Shown here piece after piece: positions 44,329 through 53,890 of a stretch of DNA of 64,000 nt. The notes under the pieces are model-generated. The model searched no databases, had not been told where the DNA came from, and worked only from the letters and a program-made list of their open reading frames with translations. Each line of letters starts with the position of its first letter. The stretch's first letter is position 1. Source of the DNA: Shewanella violacea DSS12 (GTDB taxonomy: Bacteria > Pseudomonadota > Gammaproteobacteria > Enterobacterales > Shewanellaceae). The stretch is taken from NCBI RefSeq assembly GCF_000091325.1, contig NC_014012.1:682001-746000 (forward strand), read 5' to 3'. A program made the translations under genes and the position numbers.

Positions 44329-45645
44329 TTAATAATGTCCATTCTCGATAACGACATCGACTTGATCGATATTCGCTGCAAATAAGGCGTCTTTTTGAAC
44401 CTGACTCAGTCCTTCTACTCCACTTACCATTGGATAGGAGGTATAGCCTTGATCTTGAGAGTAAGTCAGTAAAATATCGCCACTATTAATCGACCATTCA
44501 AACTCTAGAATATCGAAATTTGATGCTCTTTGACCTGTACCATTTTCTGCAAACTCATAACGGCTACCAAAGCGTGCGATGAAAGAGGCTGCCACAGGAG
44601 TGGTCTGATAGTAGAGTGACGGAACATCTGCAGCCTCAAGGGGAGGTGTCAATGCTGGATCTTCCACTATGGCAATAATTGTCTCTTCGATAACACCAGG
44701 AGTTGCCTGCTCTATGCTTTCTAGTAAAGCGTTATATTGTTCTGGATCGGCAAGCACAGACAGTAAATCTGTAGTGCCTTGGGGTAACAGACTGACTTCA
44801 CTGTTGATCAAGATCTGAACCACTGCCGCTATTTCGATTAAGGCATTAGGATCAATCTGACTCTCTATTAGCTTGATGGCATCGATATTGGTTGGCTCTG
44901 TGCCACCATTTTCGGCAACGAGTAAGGTATAAAGGGCAGTCGATACGGCTGAGACTGAGATTTTTGGTGTATCTCCCACGGCTTGTGTCGAAGCCTTCAG
45001 TATTTTAGAACTGGATTGTGCCTGAGTAATAAAGCCACTGAGCTGCTCAAGAGAGGGCAAAAGAGAGGCGAGTTGTAGTGAAGATTCATTGCTGGCGATG
45101 AGCTTCACACTAGAACTAAGATCGACATCATCATCTATTGCTAGATTTAAAGAGAAGTTACCATTTTCATCTGCTGCAATAGAAGCTGACTCACTGCCTA
45201 CAGTCGCAGAAATTAGGGCGCTGGCATACTGAACCCCCACAACTTGTCCTGCAAGCAGGTAGTGAGTTTCTATTCGATCTATGTTTGTCTCGGCAATGAA
45301 TTCGGTAACGGCACCTTCATTATCTGTGACGTTAACGGTGAAACTGATGGGGCTATCGACTGCGATGCTGGGAGTCGTGAAAGATATTTCAGCCGTGTCA
45401 CCACCAGTTATAGCGAGAGCTGGACCCGCTGTTTGCACCCAGGCGTATTTAGCTATGCTGCCATCACTGTCGGTAGCGATAACTGCTAGGGTCGAAGAGG
45501 ATTTTTCAACTATGGGTGAGAAATTAGCACTAACTGCTGGTGCCTTGTTTTGGGTTTCAATTTCTATGGGGGTGTCATCATCTGAGCCACATCCGCTAAG
45601 GAAGGCGCTCGTCACGAGTAGAGAAAGTATGCTTCTTTTCAACAT
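44329..45645 (-). CDS. PKD/cadherin-like-domain lipoprotein, frameshifted near its end
   Basis: A surface or periplasmic lipoprotein of 438 residues in the present frame. The signal ends in a lipobox (SAFLSGCGSDDD). Residues about 30-130 form an Ig-like (PKD-type) domain with AVIATDSDGSIAKYAWVQTAG and TDNEGAVTEF. A beta-rich carboxypeptidase-regulatory-like domain follows (VSGESASIAADENGNFSL type). A long helical region then leads to a C-terminal beta domain (RYEFAENGTGQRASNF). The ATG at 45645 has AGGA upstream. The product stops at IENGHY while an adjacent frame continues for another 90 codons or so. The function is unknown. Confidence 0.75.
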   Translation of the reverse strand: MLKRSILSLLVTSAFLSGCGSDDDTPIEIETQNKAPAVSANFSPIVEKSSSTLAVIATDSDGSIAKYAWVQTAGPALAITGGDTAEISFTTPSIAVDSPISFTVNVTDNEGAVTEFIAETNIDRIETHYLLAGQVVGVQYASALISATVGSESASIAADENGNFSLNLAIDDDVDLSSSVKLIASNESSLQLASLLPSLEQLSGFITQAQSSSKILKASTQAVGDTPKISVSAVSTALYTLLVAENGGTEPTNIDAIKLIESQIDPNALIEIAAVVQILINSEVSLLPQGTTDLLSVLADPEQYNALLESIEQATPGVIEETIIAIVEDPALTPPLEAADVPSLYYQTTPVAASFIARFGSRYEFAENGTGQRASNFDILEFEWSINSGDILLTYSQDQGYTSYPMVSGVEGLSQVQKDALFAANIDQVDVVIENGHY

Positions 45646-46216
45646 GATTACAGATCCTTTAATCAATGATGGGGAAAGACACAGTTAACATTTCAGACCA
45701 AGGGGGAGGATTTCCATCTGCTCATCCATTAGTACTAGCTAGCTGTGACCTTAGTTCGAAAATCATTCTAACTACAAATGCACTACTTTTGTATGATTTT
45801 TGTAAATAATTATGAGTTTTATTGATTTCTTGTTGTTGGTTTATTGTTTTTTGTTTCAAAGGGTAAAGGCTGGTGGGCTTGTATTAATACTCATCTGGTA
45901 CAAGGTTTAAGTTTGTTTTTAATTGCTATCTCGCTTTGCTTCGTGTCATGAGAGCGCCGCAAGCGGCTTCGAGTTGCGAGGACGTTCGCAAGCTCACTGC
46001 GAGAACGCAACTTCGTTGCTTCGAGGAAAATATTTTTCTTTTTCTCTCTTTCTCGTTGTCTCGCTATCTCGCCTTCTCGCTCCCTTTGCTAGCAAGCAGA
46101 TGTAAAAGGCTCAAACATAGGAAAACTCCGACCTAGATCACCTTTTTATGCTGATTGGGGTAAAGTAGAGCTTATGGTTTAAAGAATACTTTTGCCTCTT
46201 GGGCATGGGAATAACG
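45646..46216. other. 571-bp intergenic stretch with pyrimidine tract
   Basis: Contains GCCGC-AA-GCGGC and GCAAC-TTC-GTTGC mini-hairpins near 45955-46020. A pyrimidine-rich tract of about 65 bases (46028-46092) follows, rich in TTTCTC, CTCGC and CTTCTCGC units. Two overlapping ORFs here look spurious. It separates divergent genes and should hold their promoters. Confidence 0.55.
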
Positions 46217-47698
46217 ATGAGCAGTGTGAAAATAGATCTGGGCTTAAGTTTCGACAACAGTTACGCAAAAAAACTAGAGGGTTTTTATGCTGACTGCCAG
46301 GGGGCCAAAGCGCCACAGCCTGAACTGGTGAAGTTAAATACTTCATTGGCCCATAGCATAGGTCTTAGCAATACTAATCCTGGGCAATTAGCCGAGGTTC
46401 TTTCGGGGAGCCAATCGCCAATCGGTGCCAGTCCGCTAGCACAAGTTTATGCCGGACATCAGTTTGGCGGCTTTAGCCCTCAGTTGGGTGATGGTAGGGC
46501 GTTATTGTTGGGAGAAGTGTTAGATAAAGACGGTAATCGTGTAGATGTTCAACTTAAGGGGTCTGGGCGGACGCCATTCTCACGAGGGGGTGATGGCAAG
46601 GCTGCGCTAGGTGCAGTGCTGCGCGAGTATGTGGTCAGTGAAGCTATGTTTGCCCTCAAGATTCCCACCACCAGGGCGTTAGCTGTCGTCACTACCGGCG
46701 AGCAGATCATGCGTACACAGGAGTTGCCAGGAGCTGTTTTGACTCGCGTCGCCGCTAGCCATATACGTGTTGGCACCTTTCAATATTTCTCATCCCGCGG
46801 TGAGCAAGACAAGGTTAAACAACTGGCCGACTACGCCATTGAGCGTCACTACCCGCAGCTAAAAATCAGCCAACAACCTTATCTGGACTTTCTTTGTGCG
46901 GTTTGTGACAAGCAAGCCGAGTTAGTCGCTCGCTGGTTACTGGTTGGCTTTGTTCATGGTGTGATGAATACCGACAATATGACGATTTGCGGCGAGACCA
47001 TAGATTATGGCCCCTGTGCCTTTATGGATGACTATGATCCCCAAGCCGTATTTAGCTCAATAGATAGAGACGGACGTTACGCTTACAATAATCAGCCTGT
47101 TTTAGCACAGTGGAACCTGGCTAGATTAGCCGAAACCTTGCTGCCCTTAATAAGCGATGATGAAGCAGTGGCAGTGGCGAAAGCTACCCAAGCAGTCACG
47201 GAGTTTATGGATGTGTATCAAGGTTATTGGCTAACGGGTATGCGAGCAAAACTGGGAATATCTAACGAGGAGGAAGGCGATTTAGCCCTTTGCGAGCAAC
47301 TGCTCGAGTCTATGGTGGGGCAAGAGGTGGACTTTACTCAGATGTTCCGTCAACTCGCCAGAGATCTTGAGGGCCAAAGCCATGGGAGTGATCAGTTATT
47401 TAATGATGCCGATAGGTTTATCCAGTGGCGGGAGTCATGGATGGCGCGCTTATCACGAGCAAGCCTGCCAATGTCTGAATGCGTTGCCATGATGGATGGG
47501 GTAAATCCAATGTATATTCCTAGAAACCATCAGCTTGAGTATGCCATCGAAGCGGCAGAGCAGCGCGCAGACTACCAGCCATTTGAGCAATTGATTGGGA
47601 TACTCGCCAATCCATATACACCACAAGATGGAGCCGAGGAATATGCCAAACCCGCTCCCGCGAGTTTTGGTCGTTTCACCAGTTATTGCGGTACTTAA
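46217..47698 (+). CDS. selO: Protein adenylyltransferase SelO
   Basis: SelO is a pseudokinase-fold enzyme that transfers AMP to Ser/Thr/Tyr of target proteins and supports oxidative stress responses. Motifs include YAGHQFGGFSPQLGDGRALLLGE near residues 75-100 (given in parts) and QLKGSGRTPFSRGGDGKAAL. It also has LREYVVSEAM and the catalytic GVMNTDNMTICGETIDYGP (in parts) with metal-binding Asp/Asn. The C-terminus ends SYCGT, with Cys near where animal homologues carry selenocysteine. The length of about 493 residues is normal. The ATG at 46217 is chosen, with GGGAAT upstream; Met and TTG further up are alternatives. Confidence 0.95.
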   Translation: MSSVKIDLGLSFDNSYAKKLEGFYADCQGAKAPQPELVKLNTSLAHSIGLSNTNPGQLAEVLSGSQSPIGASPLAQVYAGHQFGGFSPQLGDGRALLLGEVLDKDGNRVDVQLKGSGRTPFSRGGDGKAALGAVLREYVVSEAMFALKIPTTRALAVVTTGEQIMRTQELPGAVLTRVAASHIRVGTFQYFSSRGEQDKVKQLADYAIERHYPQLKISQQPYLDFLCAVCDKQAELVARWLLVGFVHGVMNTDNMTICGETIDYGPCAFMDDYDPQAVFSSIDRDGRYAYNNQPVLAQWNLARLAETLLPLISDDEAVAVAKATQAVTEFMDVYQGYWLTGMRAKLGISNEEEGDLALCEQLLESMVGQEVDFTQMFRQLARDLEGQSHGSDQLFNDADRFIQWRESWMARLSRASLPMSECVAMMDGVNPMYIPRNHQLEYAIEAAEQRADYQPFEQLIGILANPYTPQDGAEEYAKPAPASFGRFTSYCGT

Positions 47699-47741
47699 TG
47701 CTAGATACTATGTTGAAATTCCCTAAGAGTTAGTCGGTATA

Positions 47742-47772
47742 AATCTAACATTCCTGGTGAATGTTAGATTTT
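47742..47772 (+). terminator. Hairpin terminator after selO
   Basis: AATCTAACATTC and GAATGTTAGATT form a perfect 12-bp stem with loop CTGGT, followed by TTTCAC. The T-run is short, so termination may be partial. Confidence 0.7.
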
Positions 47773-47822
47773 CACTAGAAATGTCAGCTTGTTAGATTGT
47801 TAATAACACTTCCCCTATTTAA

Positions 47823-47853
47823 TACTAATGTCAGCTTGAATTTGACATTAGTA
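47823..47853. other. Perfect 11-bp inverted repeat
   Basis: TACTAATGTCA and TGACATTAGTA pair perfectly around GCTTGAATT. It lies 50 bp after the selO hairpin. No T-run; possibly an operator. Confidence 0.6.
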
Positions 47854-48439
47854 TGCTCATTGGTGTTTATACGGTATTGAGCGTTCAAGATATAATCGGA
47901 CAGCTTGTTTTTTTAATTCATCGTTAAATTAGTCGATTGACCTTAAATCCTGATGTCAATCAGTGTTTATCACTTATATTTCCGCCTTTGCAATTGTTTA
48001 TCTCTATATCTCCTCGTTTTTTGATTTTTCCCCCACAAATAAACTGTTACACATTAGCTCACATACGTAACAACTTGTAATTCGGTGTAGAAAATGTGAA
48101 TTGTAGGTGTTAGATTGTGTCGAAACATGGATGAACTCAAAAGCTTTCACAGCTAATTGAGAACACCTGCATCGGGATGATGCGTCTAGTAAGAAACATG
48201 TTGGCTTTTTTTGTTGGTAGTTGGTTAGTTTTCTCATTTTATTAATCTGGTTGTTCTCTTCACGAGTATTGCCTATCAGCTTGCTGCGCTCTTTTTGGGC
48301 TCGGCGCTGAAGTATGACTGCTGTTCTCAACGAATTTAATTTTAGCTTTTATTTTTTTAATCTTAAATTCCACAATTAATACTGATGCTTACATGGTTAT
48401 CCAGTATTGCCATTATCCCCAGTCAAGATCTCGGGGCGT

Positions 48440-48452
48440 GCGGTAGCTATGC
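48440..48452 (+). promoter_or_regulatory. ops element (RfaH recruitment site)
   Basis: GCGGTAGCTATGC matches the ops core GGCGGTAGC(G/T)T closely, in the sense orientation and about 115 bp before the first capsule-export gene. A hairpin (CTAAGC-CTTATT-GCTTAG) follows directly. No complete JUMPStart 39-mer is visible. Confidence 0.65.
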
Positions 48453-48502
48453 CTAAGCCTTATTGCTTAGTCAGTAAACCAATCAAGTGCCTATATCCGT
48501 TA

Positions 48503-48539
48503 GCCGCCGCTTTTGTGCCGCCGCTTTTGTGCCGCCGCT
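48503..48539 (+). repeat. 14-bp tandem repeat just upstream of kpsM
   Basis: GCCGCCGCTTTTGT occurs at 48503 and 48517, with a partial third copy at 48531. The unit lies in the untranslated leader, 27 bp before the start codon. Confidence 0.9.
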
Positions 48540-48565
48540 AGAGTGAATAACTAGATGAGTCAAAA

Positions 48566-49345
48566 ATGAGAAAGCGAAGCTCGATACAGATCATGGTCGA
48601 TACCGTGCACGCCTTGATGATGCGAGAAATTAAAACCCGCTTCGGCTCGAATCGCCTAGGGTATTTCTGGGCGCTGGCGGAGCCCATAGGTCAAGTCGCC
48701 ATTTTGGGGCTGATTTTTAGTTTGATGGGGCGCAGTAGCGTGGCCAATATTCCCATCGCCCTGTTTCTGTTTACCGGCAAGCTGCCCTTTAGCTTGTTTA
48801 CTAAACTCTTGACCCAAATCACGGCCGCGGTCGAATCGAACAAGGGCTTGCTTAGCTACCGACAAGTGTCGGCTATCGACCCGGTTATCACTCGAGTGCT
48901 GATAGAAGTGGCAACCTATTTGGTGGTGTATCTGATTATTTTTGCATTTATGGCCTGGCTTGGTTTCGAGGTACTGCCCGACGACTTGCTGGGAGTACTG
49001 GCCGCAAGTGGCTTGCTGATTATTTTCTCCGTAGGGATAGGGTTAATCTTTTGTACTGCCGCGAGCTATTGGAAAGACACTAGCAAGCTGGTCGGCATGA
49101 TCACCATGCCGATGTTTTTTGTCTCCGGTATCTTCTTTTGCGCCACCAGTATCCCGCCCCAGTATTTGTATCTGTTTGACTGGAATCCAGTATTTCATGC
49201 CATAGAGCTGGGTCGTGATGCATCTTTTAGCGCTTATACCACTCCTATCGGCAGCTGGCTGTATCTCAGCCTATTGGCATTAGTGAGTTTTAGCCTAGGG
49301 CTCGCAATGTTTCATCTAAGTCGAATGAGGTTTCTAATCACATGA
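48566..49345 (+). CDS. kpsM: Capsule polysaccharide ABC exporter, permease (KpsM-like)
   Basis: This is the membrane subunit of an ABC-2 type exporter for capsular polysaccharide. The 259-residue protein has six hydrophobic segments. The N-terminal amphipathic stretch ALMMREIKTRFGSNRLGYFWALAEP (given in parts) is characteristic of the KpsM/Wzm group. The first gene of the export operon, it overlaps kpsT by 4 bp (ATGA). Confidence 0.9.
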   Translation: MRKRSSIQIMVDTVHALMMREIKTRFGSNRLGYFWALAEPIGQVAILGLIFSLMGRSSVANIPIALFLFTGKLPFSLFTKLLTQITAAVESNKGLLSYRQVSAIDPVITRVLIEVATYLVVYLIIFAFMAWLGFEVLPDDLLGVLAASGLLIIFSVGIGLIFCTAASYWKDTSKLVGMITMPMFFVSGIFFCATSIPPQYLYLFDWNPVFHAIELGRDASFSAYTTPIGSWLYLSLLALVSFSLGLAMFHLSRMRFLIT

Positions 49346-50007
49346 TCCATTTCGAAGGGGTAAATAAGTATTACCCGACTAAACAGGGGCGTCACTATGT
49401 GTTTAAAGATCTAAACATCAGTCTGCCTACAGACCGAAATGTAGCTATATTAGGTCCGAACGGCGTGGGTAAATCGACCTTAATTCGCATGATGGGCGGC
49501 GCGGATATGCCAAATTCTGGCCGCATACATTCGGAGAAAAATATCTCCTGGCCACTAGGGCTACAAGGGGGGCTACAAGGCTCTATGACAGCCCGAGAGA
49601 ATGTACGTTTCGTGGCGCGAATACATGGCTACAAAAACACTAAGCCTATAGAGCAACAGGTGCAAGATTTTGCCGAAATTGGCAAGTTTTTCGATGAACC
49701 GGTAAAGACTTATTCCAGTGGCATGCGCTCGCGTATCACTTTTGGTCTCACCATGGGCTTCGATTTTGACTTCGATGTGCTGCTTATTGATGAGCTGGGG
49801 GCTGTGGGTGATGCCAACTTTCGCAAGAAGAGTGAACAAATGCTGCTGGATAAGTATGACAAGACCAAGTTGATCATGGTGAATCACTCCATTGTCGGGC
49901 TGAAAAAGTTTTGTGATTCTGGGGTGGTCATTAAAAACCAAGGTTTATATTTTTTTGAAAATGTGGATGATGCTATACAGGAATACCAAGAGGTTTACGT
50001 CAAATAA
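49342..50007 (+). CDS. kpsT: Capsule polysaccharide ABC exporter, ATPase (KpsT-like)
   Basis: It energises polysaccharide export with KpsM. Walker A is GPNGVGKST (residues 38-46), the ABC signature region is YSSGMRSR, and Walker B is VLLIDELGAVGD. The length of 221 residues and the absence of a C-terminal carbohydrate-binding extension fit the capsule (KpsT) type rather than the long Wzt type. Confidence 0.92.
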   Translation: MIHFEGVNKYYPTKQGRHYVFKDLNISLPTDRNVAILGPNGVGKSTLIRMMGGADMPNSGRIHSEKNISWPLGLQGGLQGSMTARENVRFVARIHGYKNTKPIEQQVQDFAEIGKFFDEPVKTYSSGMRSRITFGLTMGFDFDFDVLLIDELGAVGDANFRKKSEQMLLDKYDKTKLIMVNHSIVGLKKFCDSGVVIKNQGLYFFENVDDAIQEYQEVYVK

Positions 50008-50008
50008 T

Positions 50009-51265
50009 ATGTCAATTAATCAATTACAAAATGATGACGCAGCCATTGCTAAGTCAAAGGCCCAGCAAAAAGTAAAAAGTGAGTCACTAACTCCACTTCA
50101 GCGTAAAATAAGAAAACTAAAACGTGATCCCAAACTATTTTTAGCCGACTCTAAAGCTTATGTTGGGGCGCAAAAGACTGTCTATCTCACCCGAGCTAAG
50201 ATGGGATCTTTTGCTTTCGTGGTGTTGGCATCACTGCTAGTGATCATCTATTACAGTGTCATCGCGTCACCTAGGTATGTGAGTCAAGTGCAGTTTGTCG
50301 TTAAACAGGTCAGTAGCAGTGACATACCAGTAATAGGCTTAGCCGCTATCGGCACATCATCCCCCTCGACTAGAGATGCGTTAATTTTGCAGGAGTATAT
50401 TCTTTCCTCCGAGATGGCTCTGGCATTGGATGATCTGTTAAATCTTAAAGCCCACTTCCAGCAAAACCAGTGGGATATCTTAAGTCGACTAAAAGCCGAT
50501 AGCACTCAAGAGGAGTATATCGAGTTTTATCAAAAGCATATTAAAGCTGTATATAACGAGATGTCTGAGATCTTACTGATAGAGGTGCAAAGTTTCGATG
50601 CAGACTTCTCCCTTAAGCTTGCTAAAGCAGTACTATCAACCAGTGAAACCTTTATTAATCAGCTTGGTGAGGGGATGGCTGTTCAACAGAGGCAGTATGC
50701 ACAGAGTGAAGTACATAGGGCCTACGATGAGTTAAAGCGACAACAGGTCAGCTTACTGAAATTTCAGGATGAAAATAATCTATACAACCCAGAGATTAAA
50801 AGTGCAGCTCTGGTCGAAGCCGTAAACGGGCTAGAGTCAGCCATCATAAAGCAGAAAACTGAGCTGAAATCATTGCAAGCTTATATGCGTTCCGACACCG
50901 CCGAGATAAAAAGTAAAGAGTTTCAGGTTGCAGCCTTAGAGCAGCAACTTAACGAAGAGAAGCTTAAGCTCACAAACCAAGATCAGCTAGCACTCAATAA
51001 GGTCAATGTGGACTTTAAGGAGTTGGAGCTCAATGCCCTGCTTGCTACCGACCTATATAAGTCAGCCCTGGCTAGCTTACAGGCAATTCGAGCAGAATCC
51101 TTTAAGAACCTTAAGTATCTGCTCGTTGTCGAGCGGCCAAAATTGGCCGAGCAGGAAAAGTACCCTCAACGCCTCTACAGCATCTTTACTTGGTTTGTCG
51201 CAATCATACTCATCTATCTAGTGGGCCGCTTAATCGCGTCTGTGATTAAGGAGCATAAAGAATGA
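50009..51265 (+). CDS. kpsE: Capsule export inner membrane protein (KpsE-like, PCP family)
   Basis: It couples the inner membrane transporter to the outer membrane export protein. Two TM segments flank a long periplasmic region: one near residues 60-85 (FVVLASLLVIIYYSVIAS) and one at the C-terminus (FVAIILIYLVGRLIASVI). The periplasmic part has coiled-coil helices (DELKRQQVSLLKFQDENN). The N-terminal 60 residues are cytoplasmic and charged. The ATG at 50009 immediately follows the kpsT stop. The 3' end overlaps the next gene by 4 bp. Confidence 0.88.
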   Translation: MSINQLQNDDAAIAKSKAQQKVKSESLTPLQRKIRKLKRDPKLFLADSKAYVGAQKTVYLTRAKMGSFAFVVLASLLVIIYYSVIASPRYVSQVQFVVKQVSSSDIPVIGLAAIGTSSPSTRDALILQEYILSSEMALALDDLLNLKAHFQQNQWDILSRLKADSTQEEYIEFYQKHIKAVYNEMSEILLIEVQSFDADFSLKLAKAVLSTSETFINQLGEGMAVQQRQYAQSEVHRAYDELKRQQVSLLKFQDENNLYNPEIKSAALVEAVNGLESAIIKQKTELKSLQAYMRSDTAEIKSKEFQVAALEQQLNEEKLKLTNQDQLALNKVNVDFKELELNALLATDLYKSALASLQAIRAESFKNLKYLLVVERPKLAEQEKYPQRLYSIFTWFVAIILIYLVGRLIASVIKEHKE

Positions 51266-52923
51266 ACAATAAATTGAAAACAATAATAGGGCTGTTATGC
51301 AGCTTTAGTCTTAGCCTAAGTGTATTTAGCCATACAGCAACAGCATCTACGGCAATGCAGGCCGATGTAGCTGACCAACAGCAGCAGAGCATCACCCAAT
51401 CCACAGAAAACCAGAGATATGGTAATTGGTTATTCAAAGGTGGTTTTAAAGGTGAGGCATTTTCCGCAATAAACCCCGAATATCGCATCAGTCAAGGCGA
51501 TAACCTCTTAGTTCAGTTGTGGGGCGGCATAGATCATCAAGCTGAAATCCCCGTCGATGCACAAGGTAATATTTTTATTCCCAAAGTGGGTCCAATAAAG
51601 GTATTAGGCGTAAAGAATGCCGATTTGAACCATGTGATACTAAAGAGTGTTAAGCGTGTCTATAAATCAAATGTAGAAGTATATGTTTCGCTGGTTTCAA
51701 GCCAAAAGGTAAAGATATTCCTATCGGGTATGGTGGTAAAGCCTGGCCTATATGAAGGACAAAGCGCCGATAGCGTGCTGCGCTTTATCGATCAGGCTGG
51801 TGGCATACGCCAAGATATGGGGAGCTACCGTCAGATCCAAGTGAAGCGAAATAATAAGCAAAAATACCAGCTAGACCTATATGCCTTCTTACAAAAAGGT
51901 GAAATGCCGGCTATGCAGCTGCAAGATGCCGATGTTATTTTTGTCGGGCCCAAGCAGGCCGAAGTTACCCTTGAAGGCGAAGTCGGTTTTAGCGGCAAGT
52001 ATGAACTGACTGAGCATGAAAGCCTGCAGAGCGTACTCGATGCTGTGGTAATGGACGAAGATGCTACCCATATAACCATTATCGCCCCAGAACGCAGCAG
52101 CAATAGTAGTAACGGCATACGTAAAGTTGAGGCCAGACAATACCCGATCAACCAGATTGCTAACATCAGGCTGCAGGCGGGAGCACTTATCAAGGTAACC
52201 TCCCAGCTTAGAGCAACTAGCATCAGCATCGAACTCATCGGCGAGCACAACTCGGCCAAAGAGATAGTCTTGCCCTGGGGGGCCAACTTGGCTGATCTAC
52301 AGGGTAAAATTGAATATAGCCGCTTATCTAACAAGCAGGCGATACAGCTCTATCGTAAATCGGTGGCTCAGAGGCAAAAGGATATGTTGCAGGCCTCATT
52401 AACTGCGCTGGAGCAGAGCGTCCTGACGGCCCGTTCCGAGACCAAGGAGGCTGCTTTGTTGCGCAAGGCCGAGGCCGAGGTGATATTGCAGTGGGTCGCC
52501 AAGGCGAGAAAAGCCGAGCCCAAGGGGCAAGTGCTGTTATCTGAGGGCTATGATGCCAGCAAGATCATTCTCAACCAGGGCGATACCATAGTGATCCCGG
52601 CTAAACGTAACCTGGTGATGATTCATGGTGAAGTCCTGTTTCCCACCGCCATCGCCTATAACGACAGCATGAGCATCATGGACTTTATTGATAAGTCCGG
52701 TGGTGCGACTAAAGATATCGACGACATGAACGTATTAGTGATGAAACCTAATGGCAGCTTTGTCGATATGAATGATCTGCTCGATGAGGAAAGTGAAATC
52801 GAACCCGGAGATGAAATTTTCGTGCTCGCCAAGCCTGACTTCAAGGGGTTTCAACTCACCAAAGACATCACTCAGCTGATTTACCAACTGGCCATGTCTA
52901 CCGCCGTGGTGTTGGCACTGTAA
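51262..52923 (+). CDS. kpsD: Polysaccharide export protein with SLBB domains (KpsD-like)
   Basis: A periplasmic/outer membrane export component of 553 residues. A signal peptide (IIGLLCSFSLSLSVFSHTATA) without lipobox is followed by the poly-export domain YRISQGDNLLVQLWGG...IFIPKVGPIKV and SLBB-type repeats (SGMVVKPGLYEGQSADSVL; LEGEVGFSGKYELTEHES; IHGEVLFPTAIAYNDSMS). The absence of a lipidated Cys is as in KpsD rather than Wza. Its stop is directly followed by the next gene's ATG. Confidence 0.88.
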   Translation: MNNKLKTIIGLLCSFSLSLSVFSHTATASTAMQADVADQQQQSITQSTENQRYGNWLFKGGFKGEAFSAINPEYRISQGDNLLVQLWGGIDHQAEIPVDAQGNIFIPKVGPIKVLGVKNADLNHVILKSVKRVYKSNVEVYVSLVSSQKVKIFLSGMVVKPGLYEGQSADSVLRFIDQAGGIRQDMGSYRQIQVKRNNKQKYQLDLYAFLQKGEMPAMQLQDADVIFVGPKQAEVTLEGEVGFSGKYELTEHESLQSVLDAVVMDEDATHITIIAPERSSNSSNGIRKVEARQYPINQIANIRLQAGALIKVTSQLRATSISIELIGEHNSAKEIVLPWGANLADLQGKIEYSRLSNKQAIQLYRKSVAQRQKDMLQASLTALEQSVLTARSETKEAALLRKAEAEVILQWVAKARKAEPKGQVLLSEGYDASKIILNQGDTIVIPAKRNLVMIHGEVLFPTAIAYNDSMSIMDFIDKSGGATKDIDDMNVLVMKPNGSFVDMNDLLDEESEIEPGDEIFVLAKPDFKGFQLTKDITQLIYQLAMSTAVVLAL

Positions 52924-53874
52924 ATGAGAATAGGACTAATTGCCGACCAGTTTACTCATGTAGCACTGGCACTCGAACCTAATATCGATATTGTTGCTTT
53001 ATCGCCACAGTTGTGGCGAATACAACTGATATTTAAACCGGTGGATATCTTATTAATAGAATCATGTTGGCAAGGTAATGATGGCCAGTGGCGGAATATG
53101 ATTGCTAGCTATTCTAACCATTCCAAGTGTAAAACGATAAAACAGCTGACTAGCTATTGTAGGCAAAAAAAAATACCGACAGTATTTTGGAATAAGGAAG
53201 ATCCAATTCACTATGACCGATTCAAACACAATATAGAATACTTTGATGTTTGCTTGACTACAGAAAAAGAATTAGTAAAACATTATAAACAGACATTTCC
53301 ACATCTAAAGATGGTAGCCAATCAAGCATTCTTTTTCCAACCAAGGATTCACAATCCCGAGATAGGAAAAAGATTAGAAGTATTAAGTCGAAAAATTATA
53401 TTTTGTGGCGGCCTTTACAAAAACGAATTTCCACTAAGGGCTCAACAGCTTGAGATGGCTGCCACAACACTAGGCAGTAAATTGGTGGTATTTGATCGTT
53501 TTGAACATAGTGATAACAGTTGGGAGTTAAGTAAAAATATAGCCAGGAAAACAGGGTTTAAATATATAGATTCTAAATCATATTACCAGTCAGGTTTAGC
53601 CCATTTAAATGTTAATACCTGTGATGGTTCCGAAACCATGATAAGTCGAAGGCTCATAGAATTACTCGCCTGCGGTACAAATGTCATTGAGTTGACCAAT
53701 TTTAAAGGAAAACATTTTCTAAGCCAATATGTGCATCAAGTGAGTTCAGCAGACGAACTAGAGAGTGCTTATTTGAAATTATCTGATGATCAAACAACCA
53801 TAATTGAATATCAGGAGCTAGTTGAACATTACTCTGTGAGTTGTTTTATCAGGTTCTTGAATAAATTAACTTAA
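52924..53874 (+). CDS. CgeB-like glycosyltransferase-family protein
   Basis: A 316-residue putative glycosyltransferase of the CgeB/DUF3880-type GT-B group. Motifs shared with the internal domain of the 1306-residue protein are DILLIESCWQGNDGQW, TVFWNKEDPIHY, and MISRRLIELLACGTNVIE. The last resembles the nucleotide-sugar contact region of GT-B enzymes. It starts without a gap after the kpsD stop. AT content is higher than in the kps genes. It likely adds a sugar during capsule assembly; donor and acceptor are unknown. Confidence 0.75.
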   Translation: MRIGLIADQFTHVALALEPNIDIVALSPQLWRIQLIFKPVDILLIESCWQGNDGQWRNMIASYSNHSKCKTIKQLTSYCRQKKIPTVFWNKEDPIHYDRFKHNIEYFDVCLTTEKELVKHYKQTFPHLKMVANQAFFFQPRIHNPEIGKRLEVLSRKIIFCGGLYKNEFPLRAQQLEMAATTLGSKLVVFDRFEHSDNSWELSKNIARKTGFKYIDSKSYYQSGLAHLNVNTCDGSETMISRRLIELLACGTNVIELTNFKGKHFLSQYVHQVSSADELESAYLKLSDDQTTIIEYQELVEHYSVSCFIRFLNKLT

Positions 53875-53890
53875 AATAAAGGACTATTAA

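Larger units (their letters stand above)
47854..48565. other. 712-bp leader region of the capsule locus
   Basis: No convincing gene. It contains an ops-like element (48440-48452) with a small adjacent hairpin CTAAGC/GCTTAG and a 14-bp tandem repeat (48503-48539). The long untranslated leader is typical for RfaH-controlled polysaccharide operons. Confidence 0.6.

Noticed and set aside
45923..46136. Overlapping short open frames in two + strand frames
   Set aside because: They cover mini-hairpins and a pyrimidine tract; the Ser/Leu/Phe-rich translations reflect base composition only.
48004..48330. 108-codon open frame on the minus strand in the capsule leader
   Set aside because: No ribosome-binding site, mixed low-quality composition and no recognisable motif; it lies in a leader with regulatory features.
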